Part shown: in pieces, positions 25,363 through 32,971 of the stretch
How positions within the stretch are numbered: position 1 is the first letter of the stretch
Layout: the number at the start of each line of letters is the position of its first letter
DNA from: Lutibacter litoralis
GTDB taxonomy: Bacteria > Bacteroidota > Bacteroidia > Flavobacteriales > Flavobacteriaceae
Direction of reading: 5' to 3'
NCBI RefSeq assembly: GCF_014646675.1
Contig: NZ_BMNS01000007.1
Coordinates: forward strand, 1 to 64,000
DNA length: 64,000 nucleotides
Program-made: the position numbers and the translations under genes
The notes under the pieces: generated by a model
Told to the model about the DNA's origin: nothing
The model's input: the letters and a program-made list of their open reading frames with translations, nothing else
Databases searched by the model: none

Positions 25363-25387
25363 GAACTATAATTTTTAAAGAAAAAGG

Positions 25388-25418
25388 GAGCTTTCTTAAT
25401 TTGAAAGCTTCATTTTTT
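25388..25418 (+). terminator. Hairpin with T run between the dksA-like gene and lspA
   Basis: AGCTTTC / GAAAGCT stem followed by seven T. It would separate, or attenuate, lspA within the operon. Confidence 0.5.
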
Positions 25419-26038
25419 TGACATCAAACAAAAGCTCAAAAAAGTTGAAAAAAGCAATAGCAATAATAGTTGTCATCTTATTAATAGATCAAATTAGTAA
25501 AATTTATATTAAAACTAATTTCTTTTACGGAGAGGAAGTAGTGGTTTTTGATTGGTTTCGTATTTATTTTATTGAGAATAATGGGATGGCCTGGGGAGCT
25601 GAATTTGGCGGGAAATCAGGAAAATTATTTTTAACAATATTTAGATTATTTGCAATTGCAGGTATTGGCTATTGGTTGTATTCTTCAGTTAAAAAAAACG
25701 CACCCAATATTTTAATTGTAGCCATTTCACTAATTTTTGCAGGAGCAATGGGTAATATTATAGACTCTGTCTTTTACGGGGTAATTTTTGACACACCCAT
25801 AAATGGAGTTGCTACATTATTTGCCGAAAAGCCTTATGGCGAATTATTTTATGGAAAAGTAGTAGACATGCTCTATTTCCCTATTTGGAGTGGTGATTTA
25901 CCAGAATGGTTGCCTATTTGGGGAGGCAAACCTTTCACCTTTTTTAATGCTATTTTTAATGTTGCCGATACTGCTATTTCTACGGCAGTTGGTATATTAA
26001 TTGTTTTTAATAAAAAGGCATTTCCAAAACACGACTAA
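25418..26038 (+). CDS. lspA: Lipoprotein signal peptidase
   Basis: About 197-206 residues. The inner-membrane aspartic peptidase removes signal peptides from prolipoproteins, of which this window has many. Motifs: LLIDQISKIYIK, NNGMAWG, the catalytic Asp in GAMGNIIDSVFYG, and the second Asp in FNVADTAIS. No ATG fits; the candidate starts are TTG at 25418 (inside the terminator T run) or TTG at 25445, and the latter gives an N-terminus closer to the family (MKKAIAIIVVILLIDQ). A loop insert around residues 120-150 is longer than in E. coli. Confidence 0.93.
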   Translation: MTSNKSSKKLKKAIAIIVVILLIDQISKIYIKTNFFYGEEVVVFDWFRIYFIENNGMAWGAEFGGKSGKLFLTIFRLFAIAGIGYWLYSSVKKNAPNILIVAISLIFAGAMGNIIDSVFYGVIFDTPINGVATLFAEKPYGELFYGKVVDMLYFPIWSGDLPEWLPIWGGKPFTFFNAIFNVADTAISTAVGILIVFNKKAFPKHD

Positions 26039-26084
26039 TTCTTTTCATTAAATATACTAAGGGAAATTTTAATTTATGTAATTA

Positions 26085-26106
26085 TTAATCGTATATTTGC
26101 GATGAA
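26085..26106. promoter_or_regulatory. arsR promoter with overlapping inverted-repeat operator
   Basis: TTAATCG (26085-26091), then -7 TATATTTG (26092-26099), then CGATGAA (26100-26106). The inverted repeat brackets the -7 element exactly, so a bound repressor blocks RNA polymerase. The arsR ATG at 26110 is only 10 nt after the -7 element, implying an almost leaderless mRNA. Confidence 0.7.
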
Positions 26107-26109
26107 CTT

Positions 26110-26439
26110 ATGAGAAGAACTACTAACACCATAGATTATTTGGCTGAAACTGAAGAGTTGGCACGATTTGCTAAAGCTTTAGGGCATCCAACACGGATTA
26201 AAATTTTAAATTATTTAGAAAATCAAAGTTGTTGTTTTACGGGAGATTTATTAGAAGTGATTCCGTTAGCACAATCAACAATTTCACAACATTTAAAGGA
26301 ATTGAAAGCTGCAGGTTTAATTCAAGGAGAAGTAAATCCGCCAAAAATTAAATATTGTATAAACCAAGAAAATTGGGATAAGGCAAAGCAATTATTTAAT
26401 AACTTTTTTAGTGATAGAAATATAGTTTCTTGTGAATAA
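26110..26439 (+). CDS. arsR: ArsR-family transcriptional repressor
   Basis: 109 residues, winged helix (ARFAKALGHPTRIKILNYLE, then PLAQSTISQHLKELKAAGLIQGE). A Cys pair in NQSCCFTGDL sits near the start of the DNA-binding region, and another Cys is in the tail (NIVSCE); these could bind As(III). Two matching operators, before this gene and before the next, suggest self-repression and control of the whole ars operon. Confidence 0.95.
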   Translation: MRRTTNTIDYLAETEELARFAKALGHPTRIKILNYLENQSCCFTGDLLEVIPLAQSTISQHLKELKAAGLIQGEVNPPKIKYCINQENWDKAKQLFNNFFSDRNIVSCE

Positions 26440-26454
26440 AAAAAATTAACAACC

Positions 26455-26476
26455 TTAATCGTGTATTTGCGATTAA
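26455..26476. promoter_or_regulatory. Second ars operator/promoter
   Basis: TTAATCG-N8-CGATTAA, a perfect inverted repeat with spacer TGTATTTG, a near-consensus -7 element. It matches the arsR operator at 26085-26106 in sequence and spacing, and lies 21 nt before the DUF6428 gene. It would give the structural genes their own ArsR-controlled promoter. Confidence 0.68.
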
Positions 26477-26497
26477 CTAACTTAAAAAAAATAGGAA

Positions 26498-26971
26498 ATG
26501 AGGATTCAACAAATTAAAGAGCATCTAAAAAATTTAAACGCTATAGCCTTTCAATTACCCGATGGTAGTTTAGTGCCCAGCCACTTTCATGTGACCGAAG
26601 TAGGTAAGGTAACCAAGCACTTTATAGATTGCGGAGGAACACTTAGAAATGAAGTTGTTGCAAATTTTCAGTTGTGGGAAGCAAATGATTATGATCACCG
26701 ATTACATCCTGAAAAATTAATTCATATTATAGAGTTGTCAGATAAGTTATTAGATCTTGGCAATTTAGAAATTGAAGTAGAATACCAAGCAACTACAATT
26801 GGAAAATATGGATTGGATTTTGATGGTACAAACTTTTTATTAACAACAAAACAAACAGATTGTTTAGCGAAGGATAATTGTGGTATTCCACAAGAAAAAA
26901 CAAAAGTTAATCTTTCAAATTTGGAAAGTGAAGTTTCAAATTGTTGTTTACCTAATTCAAATTGCTGTTAA
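26498..26971 (+). CDS. DUF6428 family protein with Cys-rich tail
   Basis: 157 residues. The body holds SHFHVTEVGKVTKHFIDCGGTLR and YDHRLHPEKLIHIIELSDKLL, typical of the uncharacterised DUF6428 family found in ars operons of Bacteroidota. The C-terminus carries Cys-Cys pairs (SNCCLPNSNCC) that could bind arsenite or a soft metal. Function is unknown. Confidence 0.85.
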   Translation: MRIQQIKEHLKNLNAIAFQLPDGSLVPSHFHVTEVGKVTKHFIDCGGTLRNEVVANFQLWEANDYDHRLHPEKLIHIIELSDKLLDLGNLEIEVEYQATTIGKYGLDFDGTNFLLTTKQTDCLAKDNCGIPQEKTKVNLSNLESEVSNCCLPNSNCC

Positions 26972-27058
26972 TTAAATTTAAAGAGATATTAAAATATAAA
27001 ATAGTTTAAAATGAAATGCATAGCATTCTCAAATTAAAATTATAAAAATTAATAAGTT

Positions 27059-27382
27059 ATGAGCAAAGTAATAAAAATATTGGGAACAGGTTGCCCAAGT
27101 TGTATAAGTACTGAAAAAGTGGTAACAGAAGTTGTAAATGAATTAAACATTGACGCTAAAATTGTAAAAGTAACTGAAATTATGGATATCATGGCATATG
27201 ACGTTATGAGAACTCCAGCAGTTGTTATTGATAATAAAGTAATGATAAAAGGAAAAGTGCCAAGCAAAAATGAATTGAAAGCATTGTTGGTAGATAATTT
27301 TGCAAATAACGCATGTTGTTCTGATGAAGTTTCAGGATCTTCTTGTTGCTCAACTGACGAAAGCGAAACGGGTTGTTGCTAA
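27059..27382 (+). CDS. Thioredoxin-like redox protein with Cys-rich tail, possible ArsE
   Basis: 107 residues. A small thioredoxin fold with CPSC at about 12-15 (ILGTGCPSCISTEKVV) and the cis-Pro motif RTPAVVID. The tail has three Cys pairs (ACCSD, SCCST, GCC). ArsE, of the ArsEFG nitro-arsenical system described in Shewanella, is a small redox protein of this kind. ArsF and ArsG homologues lie downstream, so an ArsE role is a reasonable inference. An arsenite-binding role for the tail is possible. Confidence 0.8.
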   Translation: MSKVIKILGTGCPSCISTEKVVTEVVNELNIDAKIVKVTEIMDIMAYDVMRTPAVVIDNKVMIKGKVPSKNELKALLVDNFANNACCSDEVSGSSCCSTDESETGCC

Positions 27383-27411
27383 TTATTAATAAAACTAACT
27401 AAATACCAACT

Positions 27412-28026
27412 ATGTTATTTCAAGAAATTAAGAACACTTTTGAAGCATTGAAAGATAGTCCTATTTCAGAAGAAAGAAAAGCAGATTTGCAACCGTTTGT
27501 AGATTATATCCAATCTAAAGTTTCTAAAGGAAAGAATGTAAATCTAAACTTTATTTGCACACATAATTCACGTAGAAGTCATTTGTCTCAGGTATGGGCA
27601 CAAGCTGCTGCATATTATTGTAATATAAAAAATGTGTATTGTTATTCGGGAGGAACCGAAGCTACTGCAATGTTTCCAATGGCTGTAAAAGCGTTAAGTG
27701 TTGTTGGTTTTCAAATTATGAAAATATCAGAAACAGAAAACCCCGTTTACAGTATTAAATATGCTGAAAATGAACATCCAATAATAGGATTTTCTAAAAC
27801 GTATGATAGTGAATTTAATCCTCAAGGAGAATTTGCAGCATTAATGACTTGTTCTCATGCCGATGAAAATTGTCCTGTAATTTTAGGTTGTGAAAGTAGA
27901 ATACCTGTTAGGTATGAAGATCCAAAAGCGTTTGATAATACGCCCCAACAAGCTGAAAAGTATATAGAAAGAAGCAATCAAATAGCGTCGGAAATGTTGT
28001 TTGTATTTTCTCAAATAAAGAAATAA
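27412..28026 (+). CDS. Arsenate reductase / low-molecular-weight phosphatase-like protein
   Basis: 204 residues. The phosphate/arsenate-binding CX5R loop is C49-T-H-N-S-R-R55. Relatives in ars operons reduce arsenate to arsenite for export; phosphatase activity is also possible. Additional Cys in [18 protein letters not shown] could supply the resolving thiol. Its stop overlaps the acr3 start by 1 nt (TAATG), pointing to coupled translation. Confidence 0.9.
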   Translation: MLFQEIKNTFEALKDSPISEERKADLQPFVDYIQSKVSKGKNVNLNFICTHNSRRSHLSQVWAQAAAYYCNIKNVYCYSGGTEATAMFPMAVKALSVVGFQIMKISETENPVYSIKYAENEHPIIGFSKTYDSEFNPQGEFAALMTCSHADENCPVILGCESRIPVRYEDPKAFDNTPQQAEKYIERSNQIASEMLFVFSQIKK

Positions 28027-29057
28027 TGAAAAAGAGACTTAAATTTTTAGACCGATTTCTAACCTTGTGGATTTTTTTAGCAATGGCAATTGGAGTTGCC
28101 ATCGGTTATTTCTTTCCTCAAGCTTCCACAATTACTGAATCTATGTCAGTTGGCACAACAAACATACCATTAGCAATTGGATTGATTCTAATGATGTACC
28201 CACCATTGGCAAAAGTTGATTATAGCTTAATTCCAACAGTTTTTAAAGACACAAAATTAATGTCCATGTCTTTATTTTTAAACTGGATTGTAGGTCCAAT
28301 TTTAATGTTTGTGTTAGCAATAATATTTTTAAGAGATGAACCTGGGTACATGTCGGGTTTAATTTTAATTGGTTTAGCACGTTGCATTGCAATGGTAATT
28401 GTATGGAACGATTTGGCTGGAGCAAGCAGAGAATACGGTGCTACATTAATTGCCTTAAATAGTGTATTTCAAATAGTAACATACAGTTTTTATACGTGGT
28501 TGTTTATCACTGTTTTACCAAATTATTTTGGTTTAGAAGGTTTTGATGTAAATATTACAATCTTTGAAGTTGCTAAAAGTGTTTTAATTTATTTAGGAAT
28601 TCCATTAATAGCTGGGTTCTTAAGTAGAAAATATCTAACAAAATATAAAGGTGAAGATTGGTATAATCGAAAATTTATTCCTTTTATTTCACCAATTACT
28701 TTAATTGCGTTGTTAGCCACAATTGTTTTAATGTTTAGCTTAAAAGGCGATTTAATTGTTGAAATTCCTTTTGATGTGCTAAAAATTGCGGTGCCTTTAG
28801 TTATTTATTTTATACTAATGTTTTTTGTGAGTTTCTTTATTGGGAAAGCAATGAATATAGATTATAAACGAAATGCTGCCGTTGCATTTACCGCTACAGG
28901 AAATAATTTTGAATTGGCAATAGCAGTTGCAATAGCGGTTTTTGGCATTAATTCTCAGCAAGCTTTTACAGGTGTTATAGGACCTTTGGTTGAAGTTCCA
29001 GTTTTAATTTTACTGGTGAAAGTCTCATTGTGGTTAAAGAAAAAATACTATAAATAG
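28026..29057 (+). CDS. Acr3-family arsenite efflux transporter
   Basis: 343 residues, ten predicted membrane helices. The conserved Cys-containing motif [16 protein letters not shown] of Acr3 permeases is present, as is the late [19 protein letters not shown] motif. It exports As(III) across the inner membrane by ion exchange. It is in a tight operon, 2 nt from the next gene. Confidence 0.96.
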   Translation: MKKRLKFLDRFLTLWIFLAMAIGVAIGYFFPQASTITESMSVGTTNIPLAIGLILMMYPPLAKVDYSLIPTVFKDTKLMSMSLFLNWIVGPILMFVLAIIFLRDEPGYMSGLILIGLARCIAMVIVWNDLAGASREYGATLIALNSVFQIVTYSFYTWLFITVLPNYFGLEGFDVNITIFEVAKSVLIYLGIPLIAGFLSRKYLTKYKGEDWYNRKFIPFISPITLIALLATIVLMFSLKGDLIVEIPFDVLKIAVPLVIYFILMFFVSFFIGKAMNIDYKRNAAVAFTATGNNFELAIAVAIAVFGINSQQAFTGVIGPLVEVPVLILLVKVSLWLKKKYYK

Positions 29058-29059
29058 TT

Positions 29060-30037
29060 ATGTTCGATTGGATTCAACAATTTGCAGATTGGTTGGTATT
29101 TGATGTTTTTAAATTAGAAGAAGGGAAACATTTAACGGAAGCATTAAATTTCTTTATTTACGATTCTATAAAGATTCTATTACTTGTTTTTGTAATCATC
29201 TTTTTTATGGGAATTGTTAATAGTTATTTTCCCGTTGAAAAAGTTAGAAATTATTTATCACGTAAAAAATTATATGGTTTTGAGTATTTTATGGCCTCAC
29301 TTTTTGGTGTTGTAACTCCATTTTGTTCGTGTTCATCTGTACCTTTATTTATTGGTTTTGTAAAAGGTGGAATTCCTTTAGGAGTTACCTTTGCATTTTT
29401 AATTACCTCACCTTTGGTTAATGAAGTTGCTATTGGTTTATTTATAGGTTTATTCGGATTAAAAACAACAATAATTTATGTAATAAGTGGTGTTTTACTA
29501 GGGACAATTTCTGGTATAATTCTTCAAAAATTAAAGCTTGAAAAATATTTAACACCTTGGGTACAACAAGTATTAGAGAATTCGCAAAAAGAAACTGAAC
29601 GTTTTGAGTTGGAAGGAATGTCATTAAAAGATCGTTTACCTTCAATATGGAAAGAAACCAGCACTATTTTAAAGGGAATAGTACCTTATGTAATTGTAGG
29701 TATTGCTATAGGCGGTTTAATGCATGGTTATATTCCAGATGGTTTTTTTGAAGAGTATTTAAGTAAAGATAATTGGTTTGCAGTACCAATTGCAACGTTG
29801 TTGGCTGTGCCCATGTATTCTGGAGCTTCAGGAATTTTACCTGTTATTCAAGTATTGGTTTCAAAAGGAATTCCTTTAGGTACGGCGATTGCTTTTATGA
29901 TGGGTGTTGTAGGCTTGTCTTTACCAGAAGCAATGTTATTAAAAAAAGTAATGACTATTAAATTAATAGCCATTTTCTTTTCTGTGGTTACAGTTTGTAT
30001 TATAATTTCGGGGTATGTATTTAATATTATTTTTTAA
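29060..30037 (+). CDS. ArsP/DUF318-family permease
   Basis: 325 residues, about eight membrane helices in two halves. The hallmark FCSCSSVPLF(IG) Cys motif and repeated GGIPLGVTFAFLITSPLVNE / KGIPLGTAIAFMMG are present. ArsP members export trivalent organoarsenicals; the broader family includes SO_0444-type Cu/Zn exporters, so the substrate is inferred from the ars operon context. Confidence 0.88.
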   Translation: MFDWIQQFADWLVFDVFKLEEGKHLTEALNFFIYDSIKILLLVFVIIFFMGIVNSYFPVEKVRNYLSRKKLYGFEYFMASLFGVVTPFCSCSSVPLFIGFVKGGIPLGVTFAFLITSPLVNEVAIGLFIGLFGLKTTIIYVISGVLLGTISGIILQKLKLEKYLTPWVQQVLENSQKETERFELEGMSLKDRLPSIWKETSTILKGIVPYVIVGIAIGGLMHGYIPDGFFEEYLSKDNWFAVPIATLLAVPMYSGASGILPVIQVLVSKGIPLGTAIAFMMGVVGLSLPEAMLLKKVMTIKLIAIFFSVVTVCIIISGYVFNIIF

Positions 30038-30055
30038 TTATATAAATTTCACAAA

Positions 30056-30457
30056 ATGAAAAATTTACAGTTAGTAGTAGTATTTTGTTTGCTTTTTGTT
30101 TCAGGGTATGGACAATCGGTTAACAAAATTGAAGTAATAGATTTTCACTCAACACACAGATGTATTACTTGCAAAGCAATTGAATCGAATACTAAATTAG
30201 TGCTAGAAACTAATTTTGAAAAAGAATTGAAAGATGGTACCATCAGTTTTCAAGTAGTAAATGTTGATGATGAAAATAATTATAAGCTTGCCGAAAAATT
30301 TCAAGCTACTGGAACCGCATTATTTTTAAATGTAATTTCTAATGGAGAGGAAAAACAAATAGATTTAACGCAGTTTGGTTTTATGTATGGAAAAAATACA
30401 GCAGAATTTACAAAAAGATTGAAAAGCAGAATCGAAAAGCAATTGAGTAAAATCTAA
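30056..30457 (+). CDS. ArsF-like nitroreductase subunit (thioredoxin fold, exported)
   Basis: 133 residues with a cleavable N-terminal signal (to about GYG-QS). A thioredoxin-like core has the Cys pair CITCKA (about 36-39) and a late IEKQLSKI helix. It matches proteins named nitrophenyl compound nitroreductase subunit ArsF. In ArsEFG the E and F proteins reduce nitro groups on aromatic arsenicals. It overlaps the next start by 1 nt. Confidence 0.82.
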   Translation: MKNLQLVVVFCLLFVSGYGQSVNKIEVIDFHSTHRCITCKAIESNTKLVLETNFEKELKDGTISFQVVNVDDENNYKLAEKFQATGTALFLNVISNGEEKQIDLTQFGFMYGKNTAEFTKRLKSRIEKQLSKI

Positions 30458-31164
30458 TGGAATTCTTACAGGCACTACTTGAAAATTATAATATCCCAAT
30501 TTTATCGGCTTTTGTTTTGGGCTTAATGACAAGTATTAGTCCTTGTCCTTTAGCAACAAACATTACAGCTACAGCTTTTATTTCAAAAAATATTGCAAGT
30601 AAAAGAAAGGTTTTTTTAAGTGGTGTTATTTATTCATTAGGAAGAGCTTTTAGTTATACTGTAATTGGACTTGTTTTATTTTTTGGGTCTAGTAAATTTC
30701 AAGTTGGCCGTTTTTTTCAACAAAATGGCGAAAAATATTTAGGACCGTTACTTATTATTTTTGGCTTAATTATGTTGAATATACTTAGGCTAAACTTTTT
30801 AGGAAAATTTAATTTTACCGAAAAATTATCAAAAAAATTTATTAATAAAGGGTTATTAGGCTCTTTTTTAATAGGGGTTCTTTTCGCTTTAGCGTTTTGT
30901 CCATATAGTGGCGCATTGTATTTTGGATTGTTAATTCCTATGACAATTTCTAGTCTTGACGGATTGTATTTGCCTATTGTTTTTGCAATAGGAACAGGAA
31001 TTCCTGTAATTGTATTTACCTATTTATTAGCTTTTGCAGCATCGAAAATAAGTGTTTTTTATAATAGAATTGCTCAAGTTGAAAAATGGACACGTACTAT
31101 TGCAGGAATTGTTTTTGTAATTACAGGAGTGTATTACATTTTTATTTTTGCCAACGTTTTTTAA
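30457..31164 (+). CDS. ArsG-family / CcdA-like efflux permease
   Basis: 235 residues, about six membrane helices. Two Cys lie in membrane-edge motifs (SISPCPLATNITATAF and LAFCPYSGALYFGLLIP), the layout of DsbD/CcdA proteins and of ArsG, the proposed exporter of aminobenzyl arsenicals. It closes the ars operon together with ArsF. Confidence 0.85.
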   Translation: MEFLQALLENYNIPILSAFVLGLMTSISPCPLATNITATAFISKNIASKRKVFLSGVIYSLGRAFSYTVIGLVLFFGSSKFQVGRFFQQNGEKYLGPLLIIFGLIMLNILRLNFLGKFNFTEKLSKKFINKGLLGSFLIGVLFALAFCPYSGALYFGLLIPMTISSLDGLYLPIVFAIGTGIPVIVFTYLLAFAASKISVFYNRIAQVEKWTRTIAGIVFVITGVYYIFIFANVF

Positions 31165-31195
31165 TTTTTTAAATTAGTAGAAAATAAATTGAGTT

Positions 31196-31333
31196 ATGAT
31201 TAAACTTCAAAAATTATTTAGAAATCCTATTTATCTATTGTTAACAGTGTTAATATCCATATTGCTTTTACTACTTTTGCTGAATTATATGTATGATATA
31301 GGTTATTATTTAGGAGGAGCATTACATAAATAG
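31196..31333 (+). CDS. Small membrane protein, 45 residues
   Basis: Starts ATG after the ars operon. One strong transmembrane helix (about residues 12-29, Leu-rich) is flanked by a basic N-terminus (KLQKLFRN) and a Gly/Tyr-rich C-terminus (YDIGYYLGGALHK). It resembles a genuine single-pass protein but I know no family. It lies 31 nt after the ArsG stop and may be co-transcribed. Confidence 0.5.
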   Translation: MIKLQKLFRNPIYLLLTVLISILLLLLLLNYMYDIGYYLGGALHK

Positions 31334-31391
31334 TTAAAATAGTTTTTAATGAAGTTAAGAAATATTCGTCGTTAATATAAATAAGTCTAAA

Positions 31392-31508
31392 ATGAGTGAA
31401 AAGAAAAAACTGTTAGTAGCGGGTATTGTATTTGTAGTTACATTTTTAGTATTTAGAGCTATTTTTTCAAATTGGGAGTACTTAAAGTCTCTTGTTTTTG
31501 GAAGTTAA
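31392..31508 (+). CDS. Small membrane protein, 38 residues
   Basis: Begins MSEKKK, then one transmembrane helix (about residues 7-25, LLVAGIVFVVTFLVFRAIF), then a short polar tail ending in GS. Positive-inside charge places the N-terminus in the cytoplasm. It follows the 45-residue protein by 58 nt. No function is known; in an ars context a role as transporter accessory is possible, but it may be unrelated. Confidence 0.5.
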   Translation: MSEKKKLLVAGIVFVVTFLVFRAIFSNWEYLKSLVFGS

Positions 31509-31549
31509 AAATGGTTGAGGATAAGACTTTTTGATTTATTTTACGCTTT

Positions 31550-32800
31550 TTAATTCATATCAAGCGAAACAAGTTCTTTTTGTAATTCTTCAACAAAAAT
31601 TATTAAATCGTCAATTTCAACGTGATCCATCATAATAACTTTATACCAACTATTTGCACCATTATGAGTATCTGGAACTAGTCCAAATTTATGAGCAATA
31701 TTTTTAGGAATATATTCCGATTTTAGAGTTACAATATTCATAAAAGGATCTCTAAAATACTCAATATTTAATGCATCCATTTGTTTTGTAAACCATTTGG
31801 TGCGCAGTAATAAGGTATTAATTTTTTCGAACCATCCGTAATAACCATAGCTAAATAATATCATCCAAACCGCAATGGCATTTGCTCCTGAGCGGCTACC
31901 TACTATGGTTAAATCCATTCCGTCTACATACTGTGCTTCTGTGGTTAACACATTTTCAATTAGTCCTTTTCTACATAAAAAAACACCGGTTCCGTATGGA
32001 GCCTGTAACATTTTATGTGCATCAATTGTGATAGATGAAATGTTGGGATTTTCAAAATTTATGGTAGAATTTTTGTTTGAAATCGGATAAATAAAACCAC
32101 CAAAAGCACCATCTACATGAATTTTGAAAGCAACATTGTATTTTTCTAAAATTTCTGCATACATATCTGGATTATCAACAGAACCAAACATAGTTGTAGC
32201 CATGTTAGAAATAACCATAAAGTATTTTTTTCCATTCGAAATAAGATCTTTAACAATACTATCTAATTCGTCTTTTAAAATTTCCCTTGAATTAAAATCA
32301 ACAGGAATACTTACATTTTCAATACTTAATAAATTAGACCCTTTATGAACAGAATAATGAGTGTCTTCAGAAGATAAAATCACCATTTCATCTAAAGTAG
32401 CATTAAATTCTTTTTTGTATAAATTTCTATAAACCCATAATGCTTGAATGTTTGCTTCGGTACCACCGGTAGCAATATAGCCATCATATTCATTTTCTTT
32501 TGCTTTAAAAATATCAACAGCTAAAACTTGAATAATTTCACGCTCTAATTCTTGAGAACCTTTAAAAGCTTCTTCACTTTTTCCTAAAGTATGACAACCA
32601 ATATTGTTAGGGTTTGCAATAAATGATTTTAATAAAGGCGACTCATCTAAAAAAGAACCACTGGTGTTAAATACATTTTCATCTAACCTTGAGACAGGAT
32701 AGCCCAAAGCCTTACTAGTTTGAAAATTTACATTTGCATTTAATGCGGTATCAATTCTTTTTATTAATTTTTCTTTTGAATATTTTTTCCAATACTTCAT
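31550..32800 (-). CDS. PLP-dependent group II amino acid decarboxylase
   Basis: 416 residues from ATG at 32800 (an in-frame ATG lies three codons upstream). The PLP Lys is in TIDAHKMLQAPYGTG; the Asp that contacts the pyridine N is in HVDGAFGGF. Relatives decarboxylate histidine, tyrosine, glutamate or aromatic amino acids; some are aspartate decarboxylases. Substrate cannot be set from sequence. It stands alone, convergent with the small membrane genes. Confidence 0.88.
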   Translation of the reverse strand: MKYWKKYSKEKLIKRIDTALNANVNFQTSKALGYPVSRLDENVFNTSGSFLDESPLLKSFIANPNNIGCHTLGKSEEAFKGSQELEREIIQVLAVDIFKAKENEYDGYIATGGTEANIQALWVYRNLYKKEFNATLDEMVILSSEDTHYSVHKGSNLLSIENVSIPVDFNSREILKDELDSIVKDLISNGKKYFMVISNMATTMFGSVDNPDMYAEILEKYNVAFKIHVDGAFGGFIYPISNKNSTINFENPNISSITIDAHKMLQAPYGTGVFLCRKGLIENVLTTEAQYVDGMDLTIVGSRSGANAIAVWMILFSYGYYGWFEKINTLLLRTKWFTKQMDALNIEYFRDPFMNIVTLKSEYIPKNIAHKFGLVPDTHNGANSWYKVIMMDHVEIDDLIIFVEELQKELVSLDMN

Positions 32801-32971
32801 GTTAACCATAGTTATGAATTATGTAAAAAACACGTAAAATAAATATGTTTTTTAAATATTTCGCAAAAATATATAAATAATCTGTAATTAAATTAATTTT
32901 ATGAAGATTTTTAAGAGGAAACTAAAATCCATATAAAAAGTAGTACTTTTATTTTTTAAAACAATAAATTT

